From Lingula anatina (Eukaryota; Brachiopoda; Lingulata; Lingulida; Lingulidae): a DNA stretch of 45,355 nucleotides. Location of the stretch: positions 7,959 to 53,313 of the forward strand of contig NW_019776031.1 of NCBI RefSeq assembly GCF_001039355.2, given 5' to 3'. A program made the translations under genes and the position numbers. The notes beneath the pieces were generated by a model. The model saw only the letters and a list, made by a program, of their open reading frames with translations. It ran no database searches and had not been told where the DNA came from. This document shows positions 36,904 to 45,355 of this stretch, piece after piece (the first letter of the stretch is position 1; each line of letters opens with the position of its first letter).

Positions 36904-38511
36904 TGAAATAAGGATCTTTTATAAAGTGTTTGATCTATGACTAGCATTGACTGCTGGTATATGTGTGTTTTCTGCACACTTTGACTTTTGACTTTCATGA
37001 ATGAAATTTGCATTATAAGTGATTGTTTGTTTACTCTTTTGTAAGAATGTTTTTTCTGGATTAATACTTGTAAAAAGACAAACCCCAAGAAGTTGAGCTT
37101 TTTTGGTAGGGTAAGAATTTTTTGGAAATAAAATGACCACCTTGACCTTTGCTATGTAAAATAAATCAAGCATACACATGACATCTTAGAATTTTTTAAA
37201 AGACAGAGATAAGACGTGTTCTTTACTTCATATTAGTTTTTCTGTGAGCAACTTCAGCAGAATGGTAACTTATCAGGAAAGTTTGTCATAAATTCCGTCA
37301 TTGAACAGAAGATGTAAAATGGCCCTTGCCATATGACTCTGATATGGGTTTCATTTAAGAAACTTGAACCCTTTGAATGAAAAAAAATGTTGCAAAAAGA
37401 ATAAACATTTTCAAAAATTGCACCAGCTTTCCATCCCTTAATAAGGAAGAGTTGTTTTGAATGTTTAGAAAAAAATAGAAATCTGGCAGGTCTATTTATT
37501 TTTAAGAATTAATGGTACTTTCTTCAGAGAGATTACATGTTGGGTAAAAAAAAACACCAGAAGATGGGCCTTCTATCTTGATTTAATATCAGTTTATCTC
37601 TGCCAAGTTCTTCATAAAGGTTTTGTCTCTAGGGGAATCAACGCGTGGAATTTCTTTACTCAAGAAGCGAGAAGATCAGAAATTGATGGACAGAGTTACT
37701 GAAAATTAAACTCAAGGACAACTTGGTTGGAACCCTTGGTTGCTACATATTTTGGAACAATCTCGAAATGCTATGACTTTGAATTAAAACTAATAGAAAC
37801 TGCTTTTCCAAATTTGTGATGGCTTGGCTGATGTTATTAAATGCAAAAGAATATTTCCCAGTAGTCTAAGACAATGACCAGTATATTTGTTGCCCCCCCC
37901 CCCCCCCAAACAATGCAAAAGGAAAGGATTTTTCAGAGCAATTAATGTAAATGGACTATTGGTAATGTTAACAGTCTTTGAGATAATATTTACATGACCT
38001 TAAGATTTAATTTTGAGTTATAGTCAGTATTGTTTTTGATTAGTAGTTTTCTAAGGGCTGCTGATTTGAGGGGCTGTTGGACTGAGATATGGTTCAGGTT
38101 CTTTTCCCATCAGTATATCAGCGAGGGATGTCGGTGTCAGAAACAACAGGACTGCCATCTCAGTTCCAAAATCAAAAAGGTTGCTTTATTCAATTTCAGT
38201 CAGATATTTATTACAAATTGCTGGTCAAAATGACATTTTTTCACATGTATCTCTTTTACTTTCCATTGAGAAACTCGTGAAGATAACTTCACACACACCT
38301 GACAAATGCCAACACTTTATTTTTGCCTTTATTTTTGACTTCATTCAAGTACGTGTGAATAAAATACTTCCACAGTCCTCAGCTTTGCACCCAAATAAAC
38401 CTTATCATAATTATATAGTATCTTTTCTGTTTCGCACCATTTTGAGAGTCTGACAAGGGAGCCTGGACTCAAAATGGCCAGTTAATTGTATTAATTTTGG
38501 TGGGTGAGTCC
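36904..38511. other. Intronic stretch, poly-C run at about 37893
   Basis: Short overlapping frames on both strands without recognisable similarity; nothing else seen. Confidence 0.5.
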
Positions 38512-38522
38512 ACCCCCCCCCT

Positions 38523-38599
<77 letters not shown>
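38512..38599. repeat. (CA)n microsatellite with leading C-run
   Basis: A C-run followed by about 37 CA units. Creates an artificial Cys-Val frame on the minus strand. Confidence 0.97.
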
Positions 38600-39469
38600 A
38601 TATTAGCAAAGAATAAAGTGAGATAGATAAGTATTATGCATTAAGTCAAAATGGCCTATGATTCATGTTACCAGTTTCAATAAATCTGGGTTGAGTATAT
38701 GATTGAGGGCACACAAAGCTTCTTAATGTGTCCTTCATACTACTGGGGTAGATTACAATATTCTTACCTTCCATAAAGTTGGTTTTGACCTTTACAATGT
38801 ATTATACGTCAAATGAAAAACAGGAAATCGCTATAAGCTTAAGTGAATTCTGACGATTGTGGTGAAAGTTTATGATGAAATGACAAATTCATGGCGGAAA
38901 AAATATATTCCCTTTGATTGAAATCTGAAGAACACTGCTATTAAGTCCATTGTTTGCTTTTCCAGTGGTTTTATGATGACATAAATACTTCACATAAGAT
39001 GTTTATTAGACAGTTTATTGTGGAAAATACTTTGAAGGAGGTTGTTGGCCTTTCTTTATTACTTCACAAATTTGTGGATGAAAGGTATTAAGATAATATT
39101 AAAAACTAGAAAAGCACTCAGGGAATGCAGATCTCTGCAAAGACCAATAATTTACTAATAATTAACCATTATTTAACAAAGGAATCAACACCAGAATTTT
39201 ATCACTTTTAAGTTGGCCCATTTCTGATGTTGTATATCCAGATTTTTAAAAAGGTCATCTTTCAGTTGGAGTTTAAATTATTTTCCTTTTCTTCATATGT
39301 TTTAGGTATAGTATAAGCAACTGGCCTTTATCATACCTTTTCTGATTTTTATATTTTCTTGATTGCCCAACTTAAGAACCCTCCTCGAGATGTAGTAAGG
39401 ACACAGAAGCTATAATAATGATTAAATCGTATCTGCAAGAAGTGAATAAATATTAACCCATATGTTACA
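38600..39469. other. Intronic stretch, nothing recognised
   Basis: AT-rich sequence without repeats or coding signal. Confidence 0.5.
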
Positions 39470-39674
39470 GGGTACATTCAGAGCAAGTTGATCTGCGGAC
39501 AAACAGTTCCACGGATCAAATATGGCGCCACCCACTTGAAAGCATTCTGAGATTTAATTACTCTGTCCCTGCTGGGGTGGTATGCATGGGAGGCGGGGAT
39601 CCACTGTCAAGTGCGTGCCATATTTGATACCTGGACTAGTTAGTCCACAGATCAACTTTGTTTTAAATGCTCTC
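39470..39674. mobile_element. Inverted-repeat MITE, family A copy 3 (205 bp)
   Basis: The ends are GGGTACATTCAGAGCAAGTT and, from the right, GAGAGCATTTAAAACAAAGT. It contains CCACGGATCAAATATGGCG. The perfect 3-bp duplication is ACA (39467-39469 and 39675-39677). It is 390 bp upstream of the first recognised MON2 exon and close in sequence to the copy at 41584. Confidence 0.92.
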
Positions 39675-39677
39675 ACA

Positions 39678-40063
39678 AGTGAAGGCTTTGATCACTTCTT
39701 GTCCTGAAAAAAAGGGGTTTACTATTTTTTTCTAGTTTGCTTTCCAGATTTGCTGTAAACTTTGCCAGGATGGTGATAAATTAAAATGTTCCAACTTTGT
39801 TTATTCCAGAGTCCCATTTCGGCAAGATTTATTATTTCTGGTTATATATAAAAGATTCTATCTAGCAACAAATCAACTTTCCTTGGAATGCTGTCATACA
39901 CCATTTCATGTTGTCTTTCAGATGTTGGAGTGGAAGATTTTATATACATCAATTGATCCATGGATTTTACAAGATAAAATTTGAATATTACTTATGAGAA
40001 ATATAAGATTTCTTACCTTAAATTTATTGAAAATAAACAACAATTTGCATTTTTGTTTTTTAG
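39678..40063. other. Intron end before the first recognised MON2 exon
   Basis: AT-rich sequence leading to a T-rich tract and acceptor TAG at 40061-40063. A preceding CTTTCAG at about 39920 is followed by no MON2-like frame. Confidence 0.7.
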
Positions 40064-40174
40064 ATTTGTCAACACCCGAATCCTACAATGAGATACTGGG
40101 GTGCGGAGGCAGTGACGTCCCTGGTGAAGTCTTCGCTGGGATACGCTTACGACCCTCCCCTCAATGAAAATGTG
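40064..40174 (+). CDS. MON2: MON2 exon (first recognised exon in the window)
   Basis: This is an internal exon of exactly 37 codons, starting and ending in phase 0. It begins ICQHPNPTMRYWGAEAVTSL and ends DPPLNENV. In vertebrate MON2 the same place reads [24 protein letters not shown] followed by a DPPLSQNQ-like end, so the exon border itself appears conserved. The acceptor is TTTTTTAG at 40056-40063 with a T-rich tract before it. The donor is GTAAGT at 40175-40180, a perfect consensus. The segment is helical-repeat scaffold sequence with no catalytic residues. No exon for the preceding part of MON2 (in vertebrates a tract ending near WRPLTGHLLE) could be found in the 40 kb upstream. Confidence 0.93.
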
Positions 40175-40192
40175 GTAAGTTATTCACAACCT

Positions 40193-40333
40193 CATAAATG
40201 AAAATCATCAAACACAAGCCAAAATACTTTCATACCATTAGCTTACGGACAACCTGGACATAGGCCTTCATCAGACTGATGTGAGTAATGGTATGAAAGT
40301 ATTTCAGCTTGTGTTTGCTAATTTTCATTTATG
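40193..40333. mobile_element. 141 bp hairpin MITE next to a splice donor
   Basis: Arms of 48 bp (40193-40240 and 40286-40333) are inverted copies with 5 mismatches, starting CATAAATGAAAAT. The 45-bp loop contains GCCTTCATCAGACTGATG. It starts 18 bp after the exon ending at 40174. Confidence 0.9.
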
Positions 40334-40455
40334 ATCTAACTACCAAGCTAATGAAGATTTTTGCTTATTCAAAACCTCCCTGAGAGTCAGTGGCCCCTAA
40401 GGTAAGCAGAGAGGGGGGTTTACAGGGACCTTGACACCCAGGGTGTTCAAACCTG

Positions 40456-40457
<2 letters not shown>

Positions 40458-40492
<35 letters not shown>
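40458..40492. repeat. (CT)n microsatellite
   Basis: About 17 CT units in the first downstream MON2 intron. Confidence 0.95.
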
Positions 40493-40494
<2 letters not shown>

Positions 40495-41583
40495 ATTTTT
40501 TGGTTTTGTCAGCTCTAAACAAATTGTCATGTTTTCATTTCCGTCCTTTTTATGATTAAACTGATCAATAATAGATTTGAACATTTCGGTGTCCCTGAAA
40601 TTGTTGCAACTGAAATGATGAGAATGATTTATTGTTTAAATACAGCCTATTCTTTTTTTGATTAATTCATTCAGATATAATTTGATGGAGATAATAAGAT
40701 TGATGCTGATCAGAAATAATCACACTAGCACATGAAAAAAAAAATGTTTTCAATTGCGAAAAATGCATCTTGATTTTAGCATTGACTGAGCCCCTCGGCC
40801 AGAAATGAAGTCTGCTATCACTCTGTTAGATAAGAGAATGAAGCACTAAATGAGAATATTGCCTTTTAATTGTGACACACTCCTACATTTAAAGGATAGA
40901 AATTGATAAATTAATGAATGCTGCCAGACATGTTATATTCTCCCCAGACAATTTTTACATAGCCTACTCTACTGTGCTGGAAATCTTGTCATACAGTAAT
41001 ATGTAATATGATTTTTCTTTTCTTTTAATTTTATTTATTTATTTATTGTATCCTAATATTATTATGCTTATTTTTCTACCCCAAGTCTGGTTGAATGATA
41101 TACTTTAATACAAAGTTTCTGACTGTGGTCAGTCATTTTGGAGATAATGTATTGATGGAGAATCATGCATAAATGTCAGCCGAATTACCCGTGTCTGGAA
41201 CAGAACAGATTAAGGATTGTAATAAGTCACCTCAGCTGCTCTAGAATTATCAGTCTGACCTTAACAGATATTCCCCCGCCCAGAAACCCAGAGAGCATCT
41301 GGGGAAAAAATGATGGCTTTTTATTTACTTTTCAGGTGGTAAAGCTTTTACTGGCAGTTTTTTTACCATACCTAGGGAAAAAAGCAATACAATGATTACA
41401 TGGAATAGGTTTTTGGAACATTAATCTATTTCGCAAAGATAATAGGGAAAGTTACGGTTACAAAAATCTGATGAATTGTTTCCTTAATTTTCTCACTTAG
41501 AGATCATAAGTAGAAGTCAGTCTGCCTGGAGTTTTATTTCCACTTTCTTTGATTTAAAAGAAACCCATTACAGACATCCGAGA

Positions 41584-41788
41584 GAGAGCATTCTCAACCA
41601 CTTGATCCTAGGACTAACTGATCCCCAGGTCAAATACGGCGTGACCCACTTGAAAGGATGCCGGGATATAATTGCTCTGCCCCCTGCTGGGATGACACAA
41701 GTGGGAAGCAGGAATTCATTGTCAAGTGCGTGCCATTTTTGATCTGCGGTGTGGTAAGTCTGCGGATCAACTGGTTCTAAATGCGCCC
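41584..41788. mobile_element. Inverted-repeat MITE, family A copy 4 (205 bp)
   Basis: The left end GAGAGCATTCTCAACCACTT pairs with GGGCGCATTTAGAACCAGTT from the right. The 3-bp duplication is AGA (41581-41583 and 41789-41791). It shares CCCACTTGAAAG, CCCTGCTGGG and TGTCAAGTGCGTGCCAT with the copy at 39470. Lies inside the MON2 intron. Confidence 0.92.
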
Positions 41789-43553
41789 AGAGTTGACAGA
41801 GTGCATCGCAGCCATGTTTACAGGAAGGCATACTGTATGGGGTCTTATAGACATATTTCTGAATTTAAAACAAAAACTGGGTTTATATTTGAGGACTGTT
41901 TAGTAGGAAGAAAAGAGCAGTAGGCTTGTTATGAGCTATCCACGTATACTGACCAGTTATATTGACCAGTTTGACCAGCATCCAGTTTCCCTAAGAATTT
42001 TAGATAAAAAAGTTCAGAACTTAAAGTTTGGAAACTTAAGAGTACTTATTAAAGTATAACATGTGTGGGATAACTAATACTGAGAAGTATAGTCCATGGA
42101 AGTAGAAGTATAGTCCACTGAAATAAAAGCAATTTTCAGTCTAATAACCTTTTTTGGGGGAGATGATGGTCCAACTACAAACAGGTTTTTTCATTGAGCA
42201 AAGTATGCTAAGAGTTGTGATCTTGGAGTTTTTACCATATTTCCACTGAAGATCTCTTGTAAAATGGTAGGACACAACACAGAAGCCAAATTCTTGTCCC
42301 ACTTTTGTTACAAGTCTTACCACAAGAGAATATCAGCAAGCCTTAAGAATCTGAATATTGAAGTCATTTCACACAAGGACATCATGTGCCCAATGAATGG
42401 TGCAAATTTAGCAACACTGCAGAAAAGCTGAAGTTTATATCAGACTTTGCAGAGAGTTCACAGCAGGTGGCCACCCTCAGCAAAATGAAAGTTTTCCACA
42501 AATTTGATGCAAACTAAACAGTTTGCAAGAAATTGTTTGCAGGTTGTTGCAAGAAAAAAAATGTTGAATGCAACAACCATTGTGTTTACTAAAAGACAAA
42601 TCTAGATACAAACGTCCGTACTTATTTAAGTGTCATTGCATGCCGTTCAATTTTCAGCAACTCTTTCCTTTTCCATTTTATGATCCCTCAAAGTTGCTCT
42701 TTCTGAAAAAAAATAGAGAAATCACTGATGATATTTAGAATGATGGATGAAGTTGCAGACAAGTTCACTTTGGGAGTGGTTTTCTCACACAGCGGGCTTG
42801 AAATCTTCAGTATCATAGACAACTTTCAACAGAGCCAATCAATCAAGTTCAAACCTTTTTCATCTTTTGCTTTTTTGCCATGAAATAGATTATAGGACAG
42901 AGATATCAGTAATTCTCTGCTAATATGAACAAGTGTCAAATAAGATAAAGGTTACAATGGGTTCTGTAATGAAGTCTACAGTGATGGCCATGCTCTCATA
43001 TTTGGAAGAAAATTAAAGTGAAGCTGCAGACAAATTGATGGACTCTGGTTGTGTCACACCAGTGTGAGTCTCACCTAACGCAACTGAGGTGATTGTGTTA
43101 TTGTTGCTGACTGGCATCTGAGGTATGAGAGTACATCTAAAGCATTGTCAAGTGAGAACAGTTTGTAGGAGCTACAAATATATGACTCTTGGGAATTTTA
43201 ATTTTATAATTTGATGCATTCACTGGGGTAGTAACACTTTAAAAAAAGAAAGTGCTTTTTACATGTAATACATCTTTTGAAAAAATTGATTTTTTTCATC
43301 TGTGTACAAGTATGGAATTTTTACATCCCATATTGCCTTGAACAGGAGGCAAACACGGCACTGTTCTATTGATTTACATATTTATTGATTAACATTTTGA
43401 TTTTTAAAATGTCAGTAAACTATTTTCCCAGAAACTGTAGTTCATTATATCATATTTGGTATTTGAGACATTTTTCTCTTTCATCCTGAACTTGCAGTCT
43501 GCTATGATCTTTTCAACATTTTAGTTGATTTGTTTCTTTTTCAATCCATAATT

Positions 43554-43566
43554 TCTTCTTCTTGTT

Positions 43567-43596
<30 letters not shown>
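43554..43596. repeat. (TTC)n microsatellite near a splice acceptor
   Basis: About twelve TTC units ending 48 bp before the exon at 43645. It lies on the pyrimidine-rich strand and so lengthens the polypyrimidine region. Confidence 0.95.
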
Positions 43597-43597
<1 letters not shown>

Positions 43598-43644
43598 TTG
43601 TTATTATTAAATTTTATTTAATTTTAATATTCTGTCCACTCCAG

Positions 43645-43820
43645 AAACTGCAGTCCATGCTGCTGTCCCCCCTCCAGGAGCTGTCTAGTATTCCACACCC
43701 TGACATCAGACAGAAACAGCTGGAGTGCGTGCTCCAGATACTACACAACAATGGGGACTCCCTGGGCCCAGGCTGGCCCTGCGTCCTCGGGGTGATAGGA
43801 GCTGTCTCTAATGATCAGGG
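43645..43820 (+). CDS. MON2: MON2 exon 2 of 4 in the window
   Basis: The exon holds 58 codons plus two bases and leaves phase 2 for the next exon. It starts [20 protein letters not shown] and continues through [20 protein letters not shown] to [10 protein letters not shown]. The block [16 protein letters not shown] and the GDSLGPGWP motif are hallmarks of MON2 at this position in animals. The acceptor is CACTCCAG at 43637-43644, preceded by a long (TTC)n and T-rich stretch that acts as a polypyrimidine tract. The donor is GTAAAG at 43821. The split codon is completed by the first base of the next exon to give Gly, as in the vertebrate NDQGE sequence. Codons favour C and G at third positions compared with the AT-rich surroundings. 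Confidence 0.95.
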
Positions 43821-44234
43821 GTAAAGAATCTGGATGATATTGTGAAATAAATGACAAAGTGTGTGAGAATATGTGCATGCAGATGTGCATATGGGCTTGG
43901 GAGTTTGTTTGAATATATATGTGCCTAAGTGTTAATAGAACAGATGCAAACTCACACAGACCAAGATTATGTTGGAGGTTTCTTTATTTGCCATCAGTTG
44001 AAGTGTTTTATTTCCCTTAGTGAAGTGTTTTATTCCAAATTTTTTTGGTATGGAAGGATAAATTTTATAAATTAACAGAAATATCTGTAAAAATATTACT
44101 ATAGATGTAAGAAAGTGTTACTTTGTATCAAATAAGACCTCCTTTATAATGCCTTAACAACTGAGATTTGCATTTTCTAGTTGTCATTGTTTGTTGACAT
44201 CTTATGCTTAATTACTATCCATTTCATTTTCCAG
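43821..44234 (+). other. MON2 intron, 414 bp
   Basis: GT-AG intron between the NDQ-G and E-NLIRT coding segments. It interrupts a Gly codon after its second base. No repeat or motif of note was seen inside it. Confidence 0.9.
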
Positions 44235-44397
44235 AGAAAATCTGATACGGACAGCATTCCAAAGTCTGCAGCTCGTCATCACTGACTTCCTTCCCATCAT
44301 GCCCTCTTCCTGTCTTCAGGTGGTTGTGGATGTCGCAGGACGATTTGGTCTTCAAAACCAGGAGTTGAACATCAGCCTCACATCTGTGGGATTATTG
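44235..44397 (+). CDS. MON2: MON2 exon 3 of 4 in the window
   Basis: The exon contributes one base to a split Gly codon, then 54 codons. It begins [20 protein letters not shown], passes through [20 protein letters not shown], and ends ISLTSVGLL. These are among the best conserved parts of MON2 (vertebrates read LIRTAFQCLQLVVTDFLP and [18 protein letters not shown]). The acceptor is TTTTCCAG at 44227-44234 and the donor GTAGGC at 44398, a weaker donor than that of the first exon. The exon ends in phase 0, just before the Trp that begins the next exon. There are no stops or frame breaks. Confidence 0.95.
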
Positions 44398-44690
44398 GTA
44401 GGCAGTCTTGTTCAAGGAGAATAGGATAAGGCATACTGATTCAAATAGAAACTTATACTTAAAAATGCACAAAAGATTACCCTGATAATTATTTTGTATG
44501 TATGACATTATGAACATATTTATAGCCATGTATGTTGTGGCATTCTTATCTAAAGCTGCTTTTGAGTGAAGAATAACTAGATGGTTTTTGCAAGGTGAAA
44601 AAAAAATGACAGCCATCGTTTTCAGAGTAATTTAATGGTAAGTTTTTTCAGCAGTATATTAAAATTTAATACTAATCTTATTCTTTTCAG
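44398..44690 (+). other. MON2 intron, 293 bp
   Basis: GT-AG phase-0 intron between SVGLL and WNISD. The acceptor has the pyrimidine tract TTCTTTTCAG. Nothing else was recognised. Confidence 0.9.
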
Positions 44691-44948
44691 TGGAATATAT
44701 CAGACTTCTTCTTTCAAAATCGAGAAAAAATTAAATATGACCTGAAGGTGGAGCCACCAGCAGTGGCGTCCAGTCATGCAGTGGAGCCTTTTGATGCACT
44801 GTGGATGTGTCTGTTTTCAAAGCTTGGAGAGCTGTGTGTAGACCACCGTCCTGCAGTCAGGAAGAGCAGCAGTCAGACGTTGTTTTCTACCATCGGGGCA
44901 CATGGAGATCTTTTACAGCAGACGACATGGCAGGCGGTGTTATGGCAG
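44691..44948 (+). CDS. MON2: MON2 exon 4 of 4 in the window
   Basis: This exon of 86 codons is in phase 0 at both ends. It begins [20 protein letters not shown] and ends TTWQAVLWQ. The centre ([20 protein letters not shown], then [18 protein letters not shown]) matches MON2 almost residue for residue. It resembles the PEVR-x-SA-x-TLF-x-x-x-x-HG repeat of the domain downstream of Sec7 in BIG-type proteins. The stretch between WNISDFFFQ and PFDALW is about 10 residues shorter than in vertebrate MON2, where it is a charged linker, so this is a variable loop and not a deletion of the fold. The acceptor is TTCTTTTCAG at 44681-44690 and the donor GTACGAG at 44949. The next exon lies beyond the window. 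Confidence 0.95.
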
Positions 44949-45355
44949 GTACGAGATGTGGAGGACTGGTTTTATTTATGATGAAAAATTCAAAGAGTTA
45001 TGTACAGATGAAAGTTTTCCTGATTTGTGTGGAAATCCAGACATTTTGATGTTATATTTTGGCCTTTAGGACCCTTCATATAGTCACATTTTCTGGTCAA
45101 AAATTTTTTTAAAGTCCACTTTTATCCCAGGCTATACAAACATACAAAGATACAAAGATGCTTATCAAAAAAAGAAAAAAGAATTGCATTGCAAGGTCTC
45201 TATGTATATAACTACCCCCTCTCCATATAAAAGAAAATCAAATGATAAAATAAACTTTATCCAGATTAAACCTACTGTAAACTGGAAATCAGTCCAATAT
45301 TGTTCATCAAAAAATGCAACTTAGACCTATACTCAGTCTAGAGTGGCCCAGTCTG
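44949..45355 (+). other. start of the next MON2 intron
   Basis: Begins with the donor GTACGAG after the LWQ codons. An open frame continues past the donor for a short distance but loses all resemblance to MON2 there. No acceptor followed by MON2 sequence is seen before the window ends, so this intron is at least 407 bp. Confidence 0.8.

Larger units (their letters stand above)
1..40063 (+). other. probable giant intron of MON2 (no exon recognised)
   Basis: No stretch with MON2 similarity, conserved splice-bounded coding sequence or other known gene could be found on either strand. Open frames are short and most fall in tandem repeats or transposons. The following exon encodes the middle of MON2, so upstream exons exist. 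They must lie either left of the window or, less likely, here as short diverged exons I missed. The sequence is AT-rich and is a mosaic of transposon copies, microsatellites and repeat-poor blocks. Confidence 0.6.
40175..43644 (+). other. MON2 intron, 3470 bp
   Basis: Bounded by GTAAGT and CCACTCCAG. It carries a hairpin element directly after the donor, a (CT)n tract, a 205 bp inverted-repeat transposon and a (TTC)n tract near the acceptor. The remaining sequence (40493-41583 and 41789-43553) is AT-rich with nothing recognised. Confidence 0.85.
40064..44948 (+). other. MON2: MON2 homologue gene, internal part (four exons, 236 codons)
   Basis: The four exons join into one open frame of 708 bases with all splice phases compatible (0, 2, 0, 0) and GT-AG borders throughout. 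The product matches the middle of MON2, a protein of about 1,700 residues in vertebrates. MON2 is a large alpha-helical scaffold related to the BIG/GBF1 Arf exchange factors but without a Sec7 catalytic domain. In yeast and animals it works at the trans-Golgi and endosomes with DOP1 and a flippase (Neo1/ATP9A) in membrane recycling. Both gene ends lie outside the window: the N-terminal exons before it or beyond the large intron, and the C-terminal exons after 44948. Identification rests on long stretches of near-identity to MON2 as I remember it, not on a database search. Confidence 0.93.

Noticed and set aside
38411-38596. Cys-Val repeat frame, minus strand
   Set aside because: A product of the (CA)n microsatellite.
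39918-39985. Possible extra MON2 exon after CTTTCAG
   Set aside because: The frame (QMLEWKILYTSIDPWIL) does not resemble MON2 and no donor follows before a stop.
44801-45049. 82-codon frame in a different phase from MON2
   Set aside because: It overlaps the MON2 exon out of frame and runs into the intron; the MON2 frame has clear family similarity.

Overview
This is a window of nuclear DNA from an animal. It is AT-rich, has spliced genes with GT-AG introns, and carries many short inverted-repeat transposons and microsatellites, with no bacterial-style packed genes. The only gene I can recognise is the middle of a plus-strand homologue of MON2, a Golgi/endosome trafficking scaffold related to the BIG/GBF1 Arf-GEFs. 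Its four exons lie at the right end (40064-40174, 43645-43820, 44235-44397 and 44691-44948). They join in frame into 236 continuous codons with matching splice phases. The protein is clearly MON2 but well diverged from the vertebrate form I remember. Together with the dense population of miniature inverted-repeat elements, this points to an invertebrate, probably aquatic. I cannot fix the phylum from the sequence.

Positions 1-40063 contain no exon I can recognise. The exon at 40064 aligns to the middle of MON2, so an earlier exon must lie upstream. The simplest reading is that most or all of the first 40 kb is one very large intron, next to downstream introns of 3470, 414 and 293 bp. The intron is not empty. 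At 1882-3915 there is a 2 kb DNA transposon with ~300 bp terminal inverted repeats, holding a nested 131 bp relative with the same end sequence and a 6-bp target-site duplication. A family of 186-205 bp elements has four copies (769, 18845, 39470, 41584), each with a different intact 3-bp target duplication. A second inverted-repeat family has two copies (4560, 26706). A third family (8513, 24194) and a fourth G/C-run family (11900, 21198, 30084) are also present. The 11900 copy has inserted into an older hairpin element and duplicated ATTGG. Single inverted-repeat elements lie at 35758 and at 40193; the latter is a 141 bp hairpin starting 18 bp after the splice donor of the first recognised exon.

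Tandem arrays include a 118-bp unit in three copies (13077), a ~36-bp minisatellite (15395), and a 63/71-bp alternating minisatellite (33726). There are also (CT)n, (GA)n, (TA)n, (CA)n, (TTTA)n and (TTC)n tracts.

Three repeat-poor stretches (22550-23560, 25230-25570, 31620-32480) have a more even composition and clustered TAAT-type motifs. They are my best guesses for conserved regulatory DNA in the large intron. A triple nuclear-receptor half-site with 1-bp spacing lies at 36884-36903. I found no tRNA, rRNA, CRISPR array or complete transposase. I see no convincing new multi-gene system. The most unusual items are the nested inverted-repeat elements, the regulatory-looking blocks in the giant intron, and the triple DR1 site.
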